Origin: DATCZB01 sp035513215
GTDB taxonomy: Bacteria; Pseudomonadota; Gammaproteobacteria; Steroidobacterales; Rariloculaceae
Direction: 5' to 3'
DNA length: 22,905 nt
NCBI GenBank assembly: GCA_035513215.1
Contig: DATKCK010000017.1
Span: 1 to 22,905, forward strand
In this document: positions 1 to 7,619 of the stretch, in pieces
Position numbering within the stretch: the first letter of the stretch is position 1
Layout of the letters: each line of letters begins with the position of its first letter
Notes under the pieces: generated by a model
Database searches by the model: none
What the model was told of the DNA's origin: nothing
Seen by the model: only the letters and a program-made list of their open reading frames with translations
Program-made: the position numbers and the translations under genes

Positions 1-491
1 ACGATGCGCGCGGCGCCGGCGAACTGGTAGGCGATCAGCATGTGCTCGTCGGAATGAAAGATCTGGAACGGGTAGGGCATGTAGTTCGCGCGCGGCACGC
101 CCGGCATGTAGCACTTGAGCTCGGGATCGTCGGTGAAACGAGTCGAGTAGTTGCGCTGCTGCCGCGCCGCGGCCTCGGGCAGATACGGGATCTCGTCACC
201 GACGACGATGCCGGGCCCCGGCGGCGTCGCGAGCAGCGCGCCGTATTCGGGCGGGCCGGCCGCGGCACCGTGAGTCTGAAGGTCCCAGTTTGCCGTCGTC
301 AGCGACTGCCAAACGCCCGAAAAATTCGGTTTGCCGTTCGTGAGGCGCGGTATGTCCGCCAGCGCCGCGGGCCCGGCGCCCGCAACGGCCTCGGCCTCGG
401 TGCCGGGCGGCGCCTCGGACGGTTCGCACGCGATGAGCGTCAGCATCGCCGCCAATGCCAGGATCGTGCCAGAGATGGATCTCGGTCGCAT
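1..491 (-). CDS. Secreted lipoprotein, partial (C-terminus beyond left edge)
   Basis: About 163 codons are present; the gene runs off the left edge. The ATG at 491-489 follows an AAGGA ribosome binding site with about 7 bases of spacing. Residues 1-22 are a basic, hydrophobic leader ending in LIAC, a good lipobox with Cys22 as the lipidated residue, so the mature protein is probably anchored in a periplasm-facing membrane. After a Gly/Ala/Pro-rich linker comes the motif NGKPNFSGVWQ, then a stretch with KCYMPGVPR and PYPFQIFHSDEH. These motifs are typical of an uncharacterised secreted family common in soil and marine bacteria, and the same type of domain seems to form the C-terminal half of the DUF6152 protein at 8692-9702. 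It lies 19 bases downstream of the PQQ sugar dehydrogenase, so probably in the same operon. The function is unknown; a role beside periplasmic oxidation is inferred from position only. Confidence 0.8.
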   Translation of the reverse strand, partial: MRPRSISGTILALAAMLTLIACEPSEAPPGTEAEAVAGAGPAALADIPRLTNGKPNFSGVWQSLTTANWDLQTHGAAAGPPEYGALLATPPGPGIVVGDEIPYLPEAAARQQRNYSTRFTDDPELKCYMPGVPRANYMPYPFQIFHSDEHMLIAYQFAGAARI

Positions 492-510
492 CTTCGAATC
501 CTTGTTGGAG

Positions 511-1770
511 TTATTGTGCCGGTTCGATCCTCAAAATCGAGCCCGTCGGCGTCAACTGCGCGCTGCCGGGACCCGATTGCTGGTCTCGCGACACGGCGAG
601 ATACAAATTGCCGTCGGGACCCTGACGGACGTCGCGAACGCGAACGTCGAGCGGCACGAGCATCGAGTCGCGGCGCTCGGCCTGCAAGGTCTGCTCGAAC
701 GCGACGCGCTGCAGCTGTTGTCCGCTCAACCCCCCGATGAAGTAGTGGCCCCGCCAGAGCGGAAACTGATCGCCGTCGTAGATCATGAGGCTCGACGGGC
801 TGATCGCGGGCGCCCAGAACATAACCGGCATCTCGATCCCCGGACGCCACCAGGACTGCTCGGACGCGAGATTCCCCGTGTAGATCTTGCCGAGCGAGAC
901 GAGCGGCCAGCCGTAGTTGCCGCCCGGCACGATCCGGTTGAGCTCGTCGCCCGCCATCGGGCCGATCTCGGTGGCCCAGAGCTCGCCGGTTACCGGATGC
1001 CAGGCGAGCCCCTGCGCATTGCGGTGGCCGTAACTGTAGATCTCGGGTCTGGCGTCGGCCCGGCCGGCGAACGGGTTGTCGGCGGGCGCGCCGCCGTCGG
1101 GGTTGAGCCGCAGGATCTTGCCGACGTGGCCGTCGAGGCTTTGGGCGAGCAGCCGATAGCTCGGATCGTCGGTCAGGTTGCCCGCGTCGCGGTCACCGAC
1201 TGTGAGGTAAATCATGCCGTCCGGCCCGGCTTCGGCGCGGCCCGCCGTCGCGCCGGTGCCCCAGGCATCGGCGACGAAAACGTCCTCGACCGCCCCCAGC
1301 GCCCGCCCGTCGAAGCGCGCCCGCGCGAGCGCGACCGTCGTGTCGCCGCCGTCACGCGACTTGGTATAGGAGAGATAGACGAGGCCGTTGCGCTCGAAGT
1401 CGGGGTGCAGCACGGCCGACTTCAGATCTTGCGAGCGCAATCGCTGGTCGGGCCAGCCCGCGATCGGCTCGGGTTCGAGCTTGCCGTTGCGCACGATACG
1501 CAGCCGCCCGGGCAGCTCGGTTACGAGCATGTCGGTGCCGCCGGGCAGGAAGCTCAGGTGCCAGGGCCTCACGAGCCCGTGCGCGACCGTGACGACGCGG
1601 ATGCGCACGAGCTCGCCGGGCGGGCAGCCGCCATGCGCGGCGCCGGTCGGCGAGCACGGGCCCGGCGTGTACGTGTCGAAGGTCCAGGTCGTGCCCTCGT
1701 CCTGCGCCGAGGCTAGCGGCGCCGTCAGGACGGCGGCAACGGCGAATATGGCCGAGCGAAACGGCCGCAA
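511..1770 (-). CDS. PQQ-dependent aldose-type sugar dehydrogenase (periplasmic)
   Basis: About 419 residues. The family is the soluble glucose/aldose sugar dehydrogenases (GSDH domain, YliI/Asd-like), six-bladed beta-propellers that oxidise aldoses at C1 with PQQ and calcium. Visible family motifs are MLVTELPGRLRIV near residue 81, LHPDFERNGLVYLSY near 121, GHRNAQGLAWHP near 248, a GDELN segment near 274 and GGNYGWP near 283. A Sec signal peptide ends ASA|Q near residue 22. I chose the TTG at 1770 because a GGGGGAG ribosome binding site sits about 5 bases upstream; the longer TTG start at 1797 has no such site and would put a polar extension before the signal peptide. It lies between the PQQ alcohol dehydrogenase and the edge lipoprotein, all on the minus strand. 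The substrate cannot be read from the sequence, and no fused cytochrome (CxxCH) is present. Confidence 0.88.
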   Translation of the reverse strand: MRPFRSAIFAVAAVLTAPLASAQDEGTTWTFDTYTPGPCSPTGAAHGGCPPGELVRIRVVTVAHGLVRPWHLSFLPGGTDMLVTELPGRLRIVRNGKLEPEPIAGWPDQRLRSQDLKSAVLHPDFERNGLVYLSYTKSRDGGDTTVALARARFDGRALGAVEDVFVADAWGTGATAGRAEAGPDGMIYLTVGDRDAGNLTDDPSYRLLAQSLDGHVGKILRLNPDGGAPADNPFAGRADARPEIYSYGHRNAQGLAWHPVTGELWATEIGPMAGDELNRIVPGGNYGWPLVSLGKIYTGNLASEQSWWRPGIEMPVMFWAPAISPSSLMIYDGDQFPLWRGHYFIGGLSGQQLQRVAFEQTLQAERRDSMLVPLDVRVRDVRQGPDGNLYLAVSRDQQSGPGSAQLTPTGSILRIEPAQ

Positions 1771-1837
1771 GGCGACTCCCCCTGTGTCGAGCCTCAAGCG
1801 ATGACAATAGGTCGCCGTGCCGGCGGCGTCAACGCGG

Positions 1838-3580
1838 CTAATCCGGTAGCGCGAAGACGAAGAGGTTGTTCGCCGTGCCCGCCCGGATCTCGCGGGCGAG
1901 GTTCAGCAGGCTCAGCGTGTTGAGCGAGCTACCCGTGCTGACCGCGACATATTGCTTGCCGTCGACGGCAAATGTTGCGGGGTAGCCCGTGACCTGCGAG
2001 CCGAGATTGACTTCCCAGAGTACCTCGCCCGTCTCCTGGTCCAGCGCCCTGAAGCGACCGCCGGCATCACCGCTGAAGAGCAGTCCGCTGCCGGTCGTCA
2101 TGACGGACGTCATCGCCGCGCGCTGCTCGCGCTTCCAGGCCGTCTTGCCGGTGGAAACCGATATTGCCTCGAGCCGGCCCGCGTTCTCGACGCCGGGCGG
2201 CAGGATCGTCAGCGTGTTGAGCGCGTAAGCATCGTCGGGCTCCCAGACCTCGGAAGCCGACGTCGCCTCCATGCAAGTGTTGTGCATCGGCACGTAGAGC
2301 AGGCCCGTCAACGGGCTGTAGGCGCTCGCGTGATAGTTCTTGCCGCCGTTGAGGCTCGGGCAGACCGTGCGCGTCTGGCCGACGCCCGTGTACAGCATGG
2401 CCTCGTTGATGACGCCGGCGCCGGACTCGGTGTTGACGTCGGCGATGACGTTTTGCTCGATCGTCTGGCGCGCCCAGAGGAACTGGCCCGTGTCGCGATC
2501 GATAGAGTAGAAGAGGCCCGTCTTGCCCGGCACGCCGGTTACGACCCTGCGAGTTTCGCCGGCGCGGACGCGCGGATTGATCCATTCGACCGAATCCGGA
2601 TCGGGCGCCAGCGCCGTGTCGATCAGCACGCGCTCGAACGGATGATCGAGATCCCAGTGGTCGACGACATGCTGGATGTACCAGACGATCTCGCCCGTGT
2701 CGGCGTCGATAGACAGCGTCGAGTTGTTGTAGAGGTACTGCTCGTCGTTGCCGGCCAGCATGAACTTCGGCGCCGGCGACGTGACCGATGTGCCGACGAA
2801 AATCCGGTTCAGCTCGGGATCGTAGCTCGGCGTCATCCAGGACCCGACGTGGCGGCGCTCCTCGTAAGGCACGTCGCCCCAGGTCTCGTAGCCGCGCTCC
2901 CCGGGACGCGGAACCGTGTAGGTTCGCCAGATTTCCTCGCCCGTCAGCGCATCGAAGGCCGTGATGACGCAGCCCGTGGGGCCGCCTCGCGGGGCGCAGC
3001 TTCGGCCCGAAATCACCTTGCCGCCGCCGACGATCGGGCCGCTGCTGGCCTGGCCGCCGAGGCGGTAGTCGAGGATTTGCGTTTCCCAGGCGAGCTCGCC
3101 CGTTTGCGCGTCGAGCGCGTAGGCGTAGTTGTCGGCGCCGTTGTCGAGAATGTAGTTGCCGTAAATCGCAAGATTGCGGTTGATCTGCGGGAACAGCACG
3201 TAGTCGCCGACATCGCCGGGCATCGGCCGACGGTATTCCCAGATGAGATCACCGGTCACGGCGTCGATGGCCTGGGTGACGTCGAACGGGTGCGGGAAGT
3301 ACAGGACGCCGTCATAAACGAGCGGCGTGCCCTCCTGAACGCCGGTCTCGAGCGGACGCGTCCAGACCAGGCGGAGCCGGCCGACATTTTCCCGGTTGAT
3401 CTGATCGAGCGGGCTGTAGCCCCAGTGATTCTGGGTCCGGCGCCACATCGGCCAGTCGGCCGGGGCGGGGTTCTCGAGCATCTCGTCCGTGACCGGTACG
3501 AAGCCGCCCGGTTGCGCGCCGGCCGACCCGCACGCGAGCAGGCCAAGTATCGCGGCACCAGTGACTTTCGAGCGGATCAT
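1838..3580 (-). CDS. PQQ-dependent alcohol dehydrogenase, type I quinoprotein family
   Basis: 580 residues with the eight-bladed propeller pattern of methanol/ethanol dehydrogenases: repeated A-x-D-x-x-TGE-x-x-W docking motifs (GDLIWEY near 111, GELAWET near 161, GEEIWRT near 214, GEIVWYI near 296, GQFLWAR, GKTAWKR, GEVLWEV). The catalytic Asp is D310 in VVDHWDLD; the residue two positions on is D312, the Asp that in XoxF/ExaF enzymes marks lanthanide rather than calcium use. A CPSLNGGKNY segment, conserved in this family, lies near 418. The vicinal Cys pair of classical enzymes is not seen; instead C195 and C204 flank a Gly/Pro loop. A signal peptide ends near GSAGA|Q, and there is no heme motif. 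The ATG is preceded by a strong AAGGAGA site. It is probably the first gene of a minus-strand operon. The alcohol substrate and the cytochrome acceptor are unknown. Confidence 0.9.
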   Translation of the reverse strand: MIRSKVTGAAILGLLACGSAGAQPGGFVPVTDEMLENPAPADWPMWRRTQNHWGYSPLDQINRENVGRLRLVWTRPLETGVQEGTPLVYDGVLYFPHPFDVTQAIDAVTGDLIWEYRRPMPGDVGDYVLFPQINRNLAIYGNYILDNGADNYAYALDAQTGELAWETQILDYRLGGQASSGPIVGGGKVISGRSCAPRGGPTGCVITAFDALTGEEIWRTYTVPRPGERGYETWGDVPYEERRHVGSWMTPSYDPELNRIFVGTSVTSPAPKFMLAGNDEQYLYNNSTLSIDADTGEIVWYIQHVVDHWDLDHPFERVLIDTALAPDPDSVEWINPRVRAGETRRVVTGVPGKTGLFYSIDRDTGQFLWARQTIEQNVIADVNTESGAGVINEAMLYTGVGQTRTVCPSLNGGKNYHASAYSPLTGLLYVPMHNTCMEATSASEVWEPDDAYALNTLTILPPGVENAGRLEAISVSTGKTAWKREQRAAMTSVMTTGSGLLFSGDAGGRFRALDQETGEVLWEVNLGSQVTGYPATFAVDGKQYVAVSTGSSLNTLSLLNLAREIRAGTANNLFVFALPD

Positions 3581-3626
3581 AATTATTCTCCTTCGGATGA
3601 TCGCCCCTGGGTCGAAGCACTGTTAG

Positions 3627-3657
3627 ATTATCACCGAGTCCCGAAGGGCGCGTGCAA
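3627..3657 (-). promoter_or_regulatory. Candidate promoter for the PQQ dehydrogenase operon
   Basis: On the minus strand, GATAAT (3632-3627; 5 of 6 to the -10 consensus) lies 19 bases after TTGCAC (3657-3652; a weak -35). It sits about 47 bases before the dehydrogenase ATG, in the 112-base divergent gap shared with the plus-strand lipoprotein gene. This is a consensus match only. Confidence 0.3.
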
Positions 3658-3692
3658 CGAGACCTCTATTTGTGCCAATGTGCGACCCGAGC

Positions 3693-4364
3693 ATGCGTCG
3701 TCTGCTGATCATCACCGTGATCCTCACGCTCACCTGCGGAGCCTGCACGTCGTCACGGGAACCGGCCGAGCCTGTCGTCATGCCCGAACCCGACAACCTG
3801 GACCTGGTGGGGAACCGATTTCCCCCGCTGACCTGGGACGAGATGACCGATGCCCAGAAGGCGATGGTGAGCCATGTTCTCGACGGACCCCGCAACAGCC
3901 TGGGCGGGCCGTTCAACGTGATGCTGCGAAGTCCCGAGATGGGTGACGCGGCGCAGCAGCTCGGCACTTTCTCGCGATTCAATACCATGCCGGGCAAGCT
4001 GCGTGAGCTGGCCATCATCATGACCGCCCGATTCTGGACTTCGCACTTCGAGTGGTACGCGCACAAGGACGCAGCGCTCCGTGAAGGCCTGGACCCGGCC
4101 GTCGTCGATGCGATAGCAAACGGCGAATCGCCGACCGGCATGGACGCCGATGAAACGGCCGTCTACAAGCTGGTGAGCGAGCTGCTGTACGACCGGAGAG
4201 TGAGCGACGCGACCTTCGAAACCGCTGTAGCGACTCTGGGCGAACGAGGCGTCGTTGATGTGGTCGGAATCGTGGGCTACTACGGAATGGTTTCGCTGTT
4301 CCTGAACATCGACGAATACCCGTTGCCGGACGGCGTCGAGATCGAGTTGCAGCCCTTACCCTGA
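3693..4364 (+). CDS. Carboxymuconolactone-decarboxylase-like (AhpD-fold) envelope protein
   Basis: About 223 residues. The segment KLRELAIIMTARFWTSHFEWYAHKDAALREGLD is the helical core of the carboxymuconolactone decarboxylase family (E, EW, H and G positions conserved). The AhpD peroxidase motif CxxC is absent, so alkylhydroperoxidase activity is not supported. The N-terminus from the ATG at 3693 is a basic, hydrophobic leader ending CGACTSS, suggesting a lipoprotein, although the lipobox has Cys instead of Leu at -3. Starts at 3678 (ATG) or 3672 (GTG) would add a polar extension; no start has a strong ribosome binding site, so the start is uncertain. It is divergent from the PQQ dehydrogenase operon. 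Secreted family members occur near dehydrogenase and aromatic-compound loci, but no reaction can be assigned here. Confidence 0.82.
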   Translation: MRRLLIITVILTLTCGACTSSREPAEPVVMPEPDNLDLVGNRFPPLTWDEMTDAQKAMVSHVLDGPRNSLGGPFNVMLRSPEMGDAAQQLGTFSRFNTMPGKLRELAIIMTARFWTSHFEWYAHKDAALREGLDPAVVDAIANGESPTGMDADETAVYKLVSELLYDRRVSDATFETAVATLGERGVVDVVGIVGYYGMVSLFLNIDEYPLPDGVEIELQPLP

Positions 4365-4384
4365 AGACTCACGAAGCCGCCCTC

Positions 4385-4405
4385 GGATAGGTCTTCCACC
4401 GATCC
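4385..4405. terminator. Possible hairpin between convergent genes
   Basis: GGATAGGT (4385-4392), a 5-base loop and ACCGATCC (4398-4405) form an inverted repeat with one mismatch in 8. It lies between two convergent stop codons (4364 and 4407). No T-run follows on either strand, so an intrinsic terminator is only weakly supported. Confidence 0.3.
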
Positions 4406-4406
4406 C

Positions 4407-6674
4407 TCAGAACCTCAAGGTATAACTGAACTTCACCGCCACGTCCGCACTCGTCGAGTGAAACGAATCGTTTCGGTCCGTGTCGATGAGATTGTGATTG
4501 AAGACGATGAAGCCTTCGCGGCCGGCCCGAGGGATCCAGTGTAAGCGGCTGTTGAGACCGACGTTCTCGGAAAGATTGTCGTACTGAATGAGATTCACCC
4601 ACGAGAGCGTCGAGGAAAATATGACCTCGGCTCTCACCGATGACAGGCGTGTGGTGAAGTCGCCATCTGGCATTTCGACTTCGTTCACATTGTAGATCAC
4701 ACCGAAGAGCAAGCGTTCGGATGGGCGCCAGTCGAAATTGAGGTTGAAGGAGTCGGCTGTGCCGTTATAGAAGTCGCCTATCGAGATTCTCCCGCCGATC
4801 GATATGCGACGCTGTTGGCCCGAGCGCCCGCCGATCCGAAAGTCCTCGTACCGATAATTGCCAGCCGGAACGAAAACCTCGCGCGCAGTGTCGGCAGCGC
4901 GGTAGATCAGGAATGGCTCGAGCAAGATCTCGTGAGTGAGCGTGTACTGCGTGTAGAAACGGTCGTTCGTATTGCTATTGAGCTCGAATGGCCTTATGCC
5001 CACGATCTCGGTGTCGAGCCTGCCCGTGTCGAGTCGATCCTGGCGGTAATAGTCGATACCTGCGGTGATGTCGCGCATGAAACGACTCGTATCGGACAAG
5101 CGGTGCATATACGCGAAGTTCGCCTGATAGTCGCGCACGCCCACGCGATCGACGAAGCCGACGGCCGGAAAGAAATTCTCTTCGATGACCTTGACCTCGT
5201 AGCCGTACCGCCAACCCTGAGCGCTCGGTACGCTGAAGCCGATTCCGTACGCGCGGTCCTCGCCCTCGACGCCTTCGTTGTCGCTTTGCTGATACCAGGC
5301 GTGGGCCTGCAACAGCCGCCCGCCCGGCAGCCGCGAGTTTCGGTAGCGAAAGTCCGTGCCGATCAGCGAGCTGTCGCGATTCGAGCGAGGATCGCCGTCC
5401 GTCATGATCACGCCGACGGCGGATTCCTCGAGTACGTTCGCTGCGACGCGGCCAACGAAAATGTCGTTGGCTTCTACGGTCTGAAACGCGTCCTGGCGAA
5501 TGATCAAAGAACCTATGTTCCAGCGACCCACGCGGCCAGATAACTTCGCACCAGCCTCGATGTCTACGGGCAGGCCCGTCGCGCTCAAACCGAGCCGCCG
5601 CGAAAAGAACGGTCGCGCATTCTGAAACGCGGAGTTCGGCACGGAAAAGTTGCGGTTCGCGGTGAAGCCGCCGCCTCCGGTCCCGCTTTGGCCCCCGATG
5701 CGGCCGAATTCGAAGATATCGGCATCCTGCAGAAAGAAGTCGCGTTTCTCGGGAAAGAACAGGCTGAACCGCGTGAGGTTGACCTGCCGGTCATCGACTT
5801 CCGTGGCGGAAAAATCGGTGTTGATCGTTAGCGAGGCGTTGAGTGACGGCGTCACCTTATAAAAGATGTCGACAGAAGGTTCCGTGTCGGATTCGGATGC
5901 GCCGCCCGCACCAAAGGTTTGTGCGCGGCGCACGGTCACTGACGGCACGATGTCGAGGCCGCGGCCTTGCTGCACTCCTTCGAAGCCCGATGCCGTGCCT
6001 GCAACGCCCGGATTCAATTGGCGGTTGCGCGACACCCAGCCGATCGTTTCGCCCACGCGCTGGATCGCGCGCTCGAAGTTTATACCCCAGTCTGTTGTGT
6101 TCTGATTAAGGGAAAGCGTCTTGAACGGGATCCGCATTTCCGCCGTCCAGCCCGCATCGTCACGAGTTGCCCCGCCTTCCCAGATGCCGTCCCAGTTGCT
6201 CTCGAGACGCGTCGTGTCTTGATAAAGCGCATCCCAGCGCACGCCGTTCGAATTGATCTCGAAGCGATAACCGCTGCGTCTGTCGAGATAGGGGTCGAGG
6301 ATGACGGTGAACCGGTCCTCGGAATCGAGATCCGCGCCCTGGCGCAGTACGTTCGCGGTGATGCTTTCGGCTTCGGAATCCCAGAGTCTCGCACCGACGT
6401 AAAGTGCGTCGTCACCGTAATAGATCCGGATTTCTGTTCGTTGCGACGGTTCCGAAAACTCAACAGGCTCGATCTGATGCAGGTCGTTAATTACGGTCGC
6501 GCGGCTCCAGACCTCCTCGGCGAGTATGCCGTCGACGTCGATCGCGGCGTCGTCGCGCATGATCACGAACGACTTCTCGGCGCCGCCGGTGACGATCGTT
6601 TGCGCGAAAATCCCGCCCCCTGGGAGCAATCCCAGCGAAACCACGCCGCAGGCCAAAGACAGTTTCTTAGGCAT
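4407..6674 (-). CDS. CBM9-like/DUF5916 outer-membrane beta-barrel protein
   Basis: 755 residues. A signal peptide (residues 1-25, ending IFA|Q) is followed by a carbohydrate-binding family 9-like beta-sandwich (about 38-215), recognisable from AIDVDGILAEEVW, RIYYGDDALYVGARLWDSE and the W-rich segment after it. The rest (about 235-755) fits the DUF5916 outer-membrane barrel: alternating aromatic strands, FFPEKRDFFLQD near 300, and a terminal FSYTLRF, the closing-Phe signal used by the BAM complex. The family is thought to sit in the outer membrane; its ligand and function are unknown. The ATG is only 10 bases downstream of the stop of a PQQ alcohol dehydrogenase relic (6685-6936), so this gene was probably once in an operon with a complete dehydrogenase and may now depend on transcription from yceH. 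Confidence 0.9.
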   Translation of the reverse strand: MPKKLSLACGVVSLGLLPGGGIFAQTIVTGGAEKSFVIMRDDAAIDVDGILAEEVWSRATVINDLHQIEPVEFSEPSQRTEIRIYYGDDALYVGARLWDSEAESITANVLRQGADLDSEDRFTVILDPYLDRRSGYRFEINSNGVRWDALYQDTTRLESNWDGIWEGGATRDDAGWTAEMRIPFKTLSLNQNTTDWGINFERAIQRVGETIGWVSRNRQLNPGVAGTASGFEGVQQGRGLDIVPSVTVRRAQTFGAGGASESDTEPSVDIFYKVTPSLNASLTINTDFSATEVDDRQVNLTRFSLFFPEKRDFFLQDADIFEFGRIGGQSGTGGGGFTANRNFSVPNSAFQNARPFFSRRLGLSATGLPVDIEAGAKLSGRVGRWNIGSLIIRQDAFQTVEANDIFVGRVAANVLEESAVGVIMTDGDPRSNRDSSLIGTDFRYRNSRLPGGRLLQAHAWYQQSDNEGVEGEDRAYGIGFSVPSAQGWRYGYEVKVIEENFFPAVGFVDRVGVRDYQANFAYMHRLSDTSRFMRDITAGIDYYRQDRLDTGRLDTEIVGIRPFELNSNTNDRFYTQYTLTHEILLEPFLIYRAADTAREVFVPAGNYRYEDFRIGGRSGQQRRISIGGRISIGDFYNGTADSFNLNFDWRPSERLLFGVIYNVNEVEMPDGDFTTRLSSVRAEVIFSSTLSWVNLIQYDNLSENVGLNSRLHWIPRAGREGFIVFNHNLIDTDRNDSFHSTSADVAVKFSYTLRF

Positions 6675-6684
6675 CGTGCGAATA

Positions 6685-6936
6685 CTACTGCGCTCGAGCC
6701 GGAAAAAATGCGAATACGTAGAGCTGATTGCCGGAGCCCGGGCCGAGCTCGGGCGTCAAGCGTGCGAGGCCGAAAGCGAGGCCTGAGCCGCCGGTGCTGA
6801 CTGCGATGTATTGCCGCCCGGCGACCGCATAAGTCACCGGATAACCGTTGACGGGGGAGCCGAGGTTGACCTCCCATATCACGGACGCGTCGCGCTGATC
6901 GTCGTTTTCGTCGACACGGCCATCTGGCCCCCGGTC
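6685..6936 (-). pseudogene. Relic: C-terminus of a second PQQ alcohol dehydrogenase
   Basis: 83 codons without a stop encode the last propeller blade of a PQQ alcohol dehydrogenase: DQRDASVIWEVNLGS, then GYPVTYAVAGRQYIAVSTG, and a NQLYVFAF end. The intact enzyme at 1838-3580 has the matching WEVNLGS, GYPATFAVDGKQYVAVSTG and NLFVFAL. Everything upstream of this blade (roughly 500 residues) is missing. The sequence begins directly after the yceH stop codon, in the same reading frame as yceH. A GTG at 6882 could start a 65-residue piece, but it would lack the catalytic part. It is a truncated gene, probably left by a deletion or insertion that brought yceH next to it. Confidence 0.85.
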
Positions 6937-7596
6937 TCATCGGCTCTTCAGCAATTCCCGGAGCTCGGCGATTTCAACCTCGAGGCGAGCGACTCTCTCC
7001 GCCAACTCCGAAACACTCGCGCGAGCGGTTGCCCCGGCGGCCGTCGCGGCTTGCGCTCGAGTCGCGTGTGCAGTCTCGTCGATCGGGCCGGAGAACAGAT
7101 GCATGTATTCACAGTCCTTACGGCCCGGTGTGCGCGGTAACTTCACCACGAGCGGATTACTCTCTCGCTCAATCAGAGCGGTGAGCGCATCCTCTACGGC
7201 GCCGTTGTCGGCGAAGGTATGCAGACGTCCGCTTCGTGCTCTGAGTTCCCCGGGTGTCTGAGGGCCGCGCAGCAACAGCAGACAGACGATCGCGAACTGA
7301 GGCTTGTCGAGCTGCAGATCGTTGTAGACCGTATTGCATAGGCGCTGTCTGTATTTCTCTACGCCGGTGCGGAAATTCTCCTCGACATGCACGAGATGCT
7401 TCGCTCCCAAATCGCGAGCGATACGCTGGACACTGTTCTTCTCGAGGGACATCACGGGGTCGCGCCCGGACTTTTGATTGCAGGCGTTGGTCAGCGCGTT
7501 GACTGTCAATGGATACTGATCCGGCGTGAGCACGGATTTCTCCATCAGGCACCCGATGATACGGGCTTCCTCAGCGGTTATGGTCGGCAGCAGCAG
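6937..7596 (-). CDS. yceH: YceH family protein (DUF480, winged-helix), CTG start
   Basis: 219 residues from the CTG at 7596. The family motifs are clear: AEEARIIGCLMEKS, TPDQYPLTVNALTNACNQK near 25, DPVM, RGPQTPGELRAR, and a C-terminal coiled coil (SVSELAERVARLEVEIAELREL). The family has two winged-helix domains and is of unclear function. The first ATG (7545) would remove the conserved AEEARIIGCL segment. Upstream of it, in frame, there is no ATG, GTG or TTG before the stop near 7744, but an AAAGGAGA ribosome binding site lies 6 bases before the first of three consecutive CTG codons (7596, 7593, 7590). I therefore place the start at CTG. The gene follows the STAND ATPase stop by 23 bases, which suggests a common transcript. 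The C-terminus ends beside the PQQ dehydrogenase relic. Confidence 0.88.
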   Translation of the reverse strand: MLLPTITAEEARIIGCLMEKSVLTPDQYPLTVNALTNACNQKSGRDPVMSLEKNSVQRIARDLGAKHLVHVEENFRTGVEKYRQRLCNTVYNDLQLDKPQFAIVCLLLLRGPQTPGELRARSGRLHTFADNGAVEDALTALIERESNPLVVKLPRTPGRKDCEYMHLFSGPIDETAHATRAQAATAAGATARASVSELAERVARLEVEIAELRELLKSR

Positions 7597-7601
7597 TGAC
7601 T

Positions 7602-7609
7602 TCTCCTTT
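7602..7609 (-). promoter_or_regulatory. Ribosome binding site deciding the CTG start of yceH
   Basis: AAAGGAGA on the minus strand, with 6 bases between GGAG and the first CTG. It is the only good Shine-Dalgarno sequence near the 5' end of yceH, and it would be useless for the ATG at 7545, which is more than 50 bases away. Confidence 0.6.
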
Positions 7610-7619
7610 CGCCCGGGCT

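Noticed and set aside
331..1716. A 461-codon plus-strand open frame opposite the sugar dehydrogenase.
   Set aside because: It is antisense to a gene with clear family motifs; its Arg/Ala-rich translation has no recognisable domain.
1952..3946. A 664-codon plus-strand open frame opposite the PQQ alcohol dehydrogenase.
   Set aside because: It is a high-GC shadow of the dehydrogenase, rich in Arg, Ala and Val, without domains.
6685..6882. A 65-residue independent gene starting at GTG 6882.
   Set aside because: The homology to PQQ dehydrogenases continues upstream of this GTG, and the product would be part of one propeller blade only; a relic explains it better.
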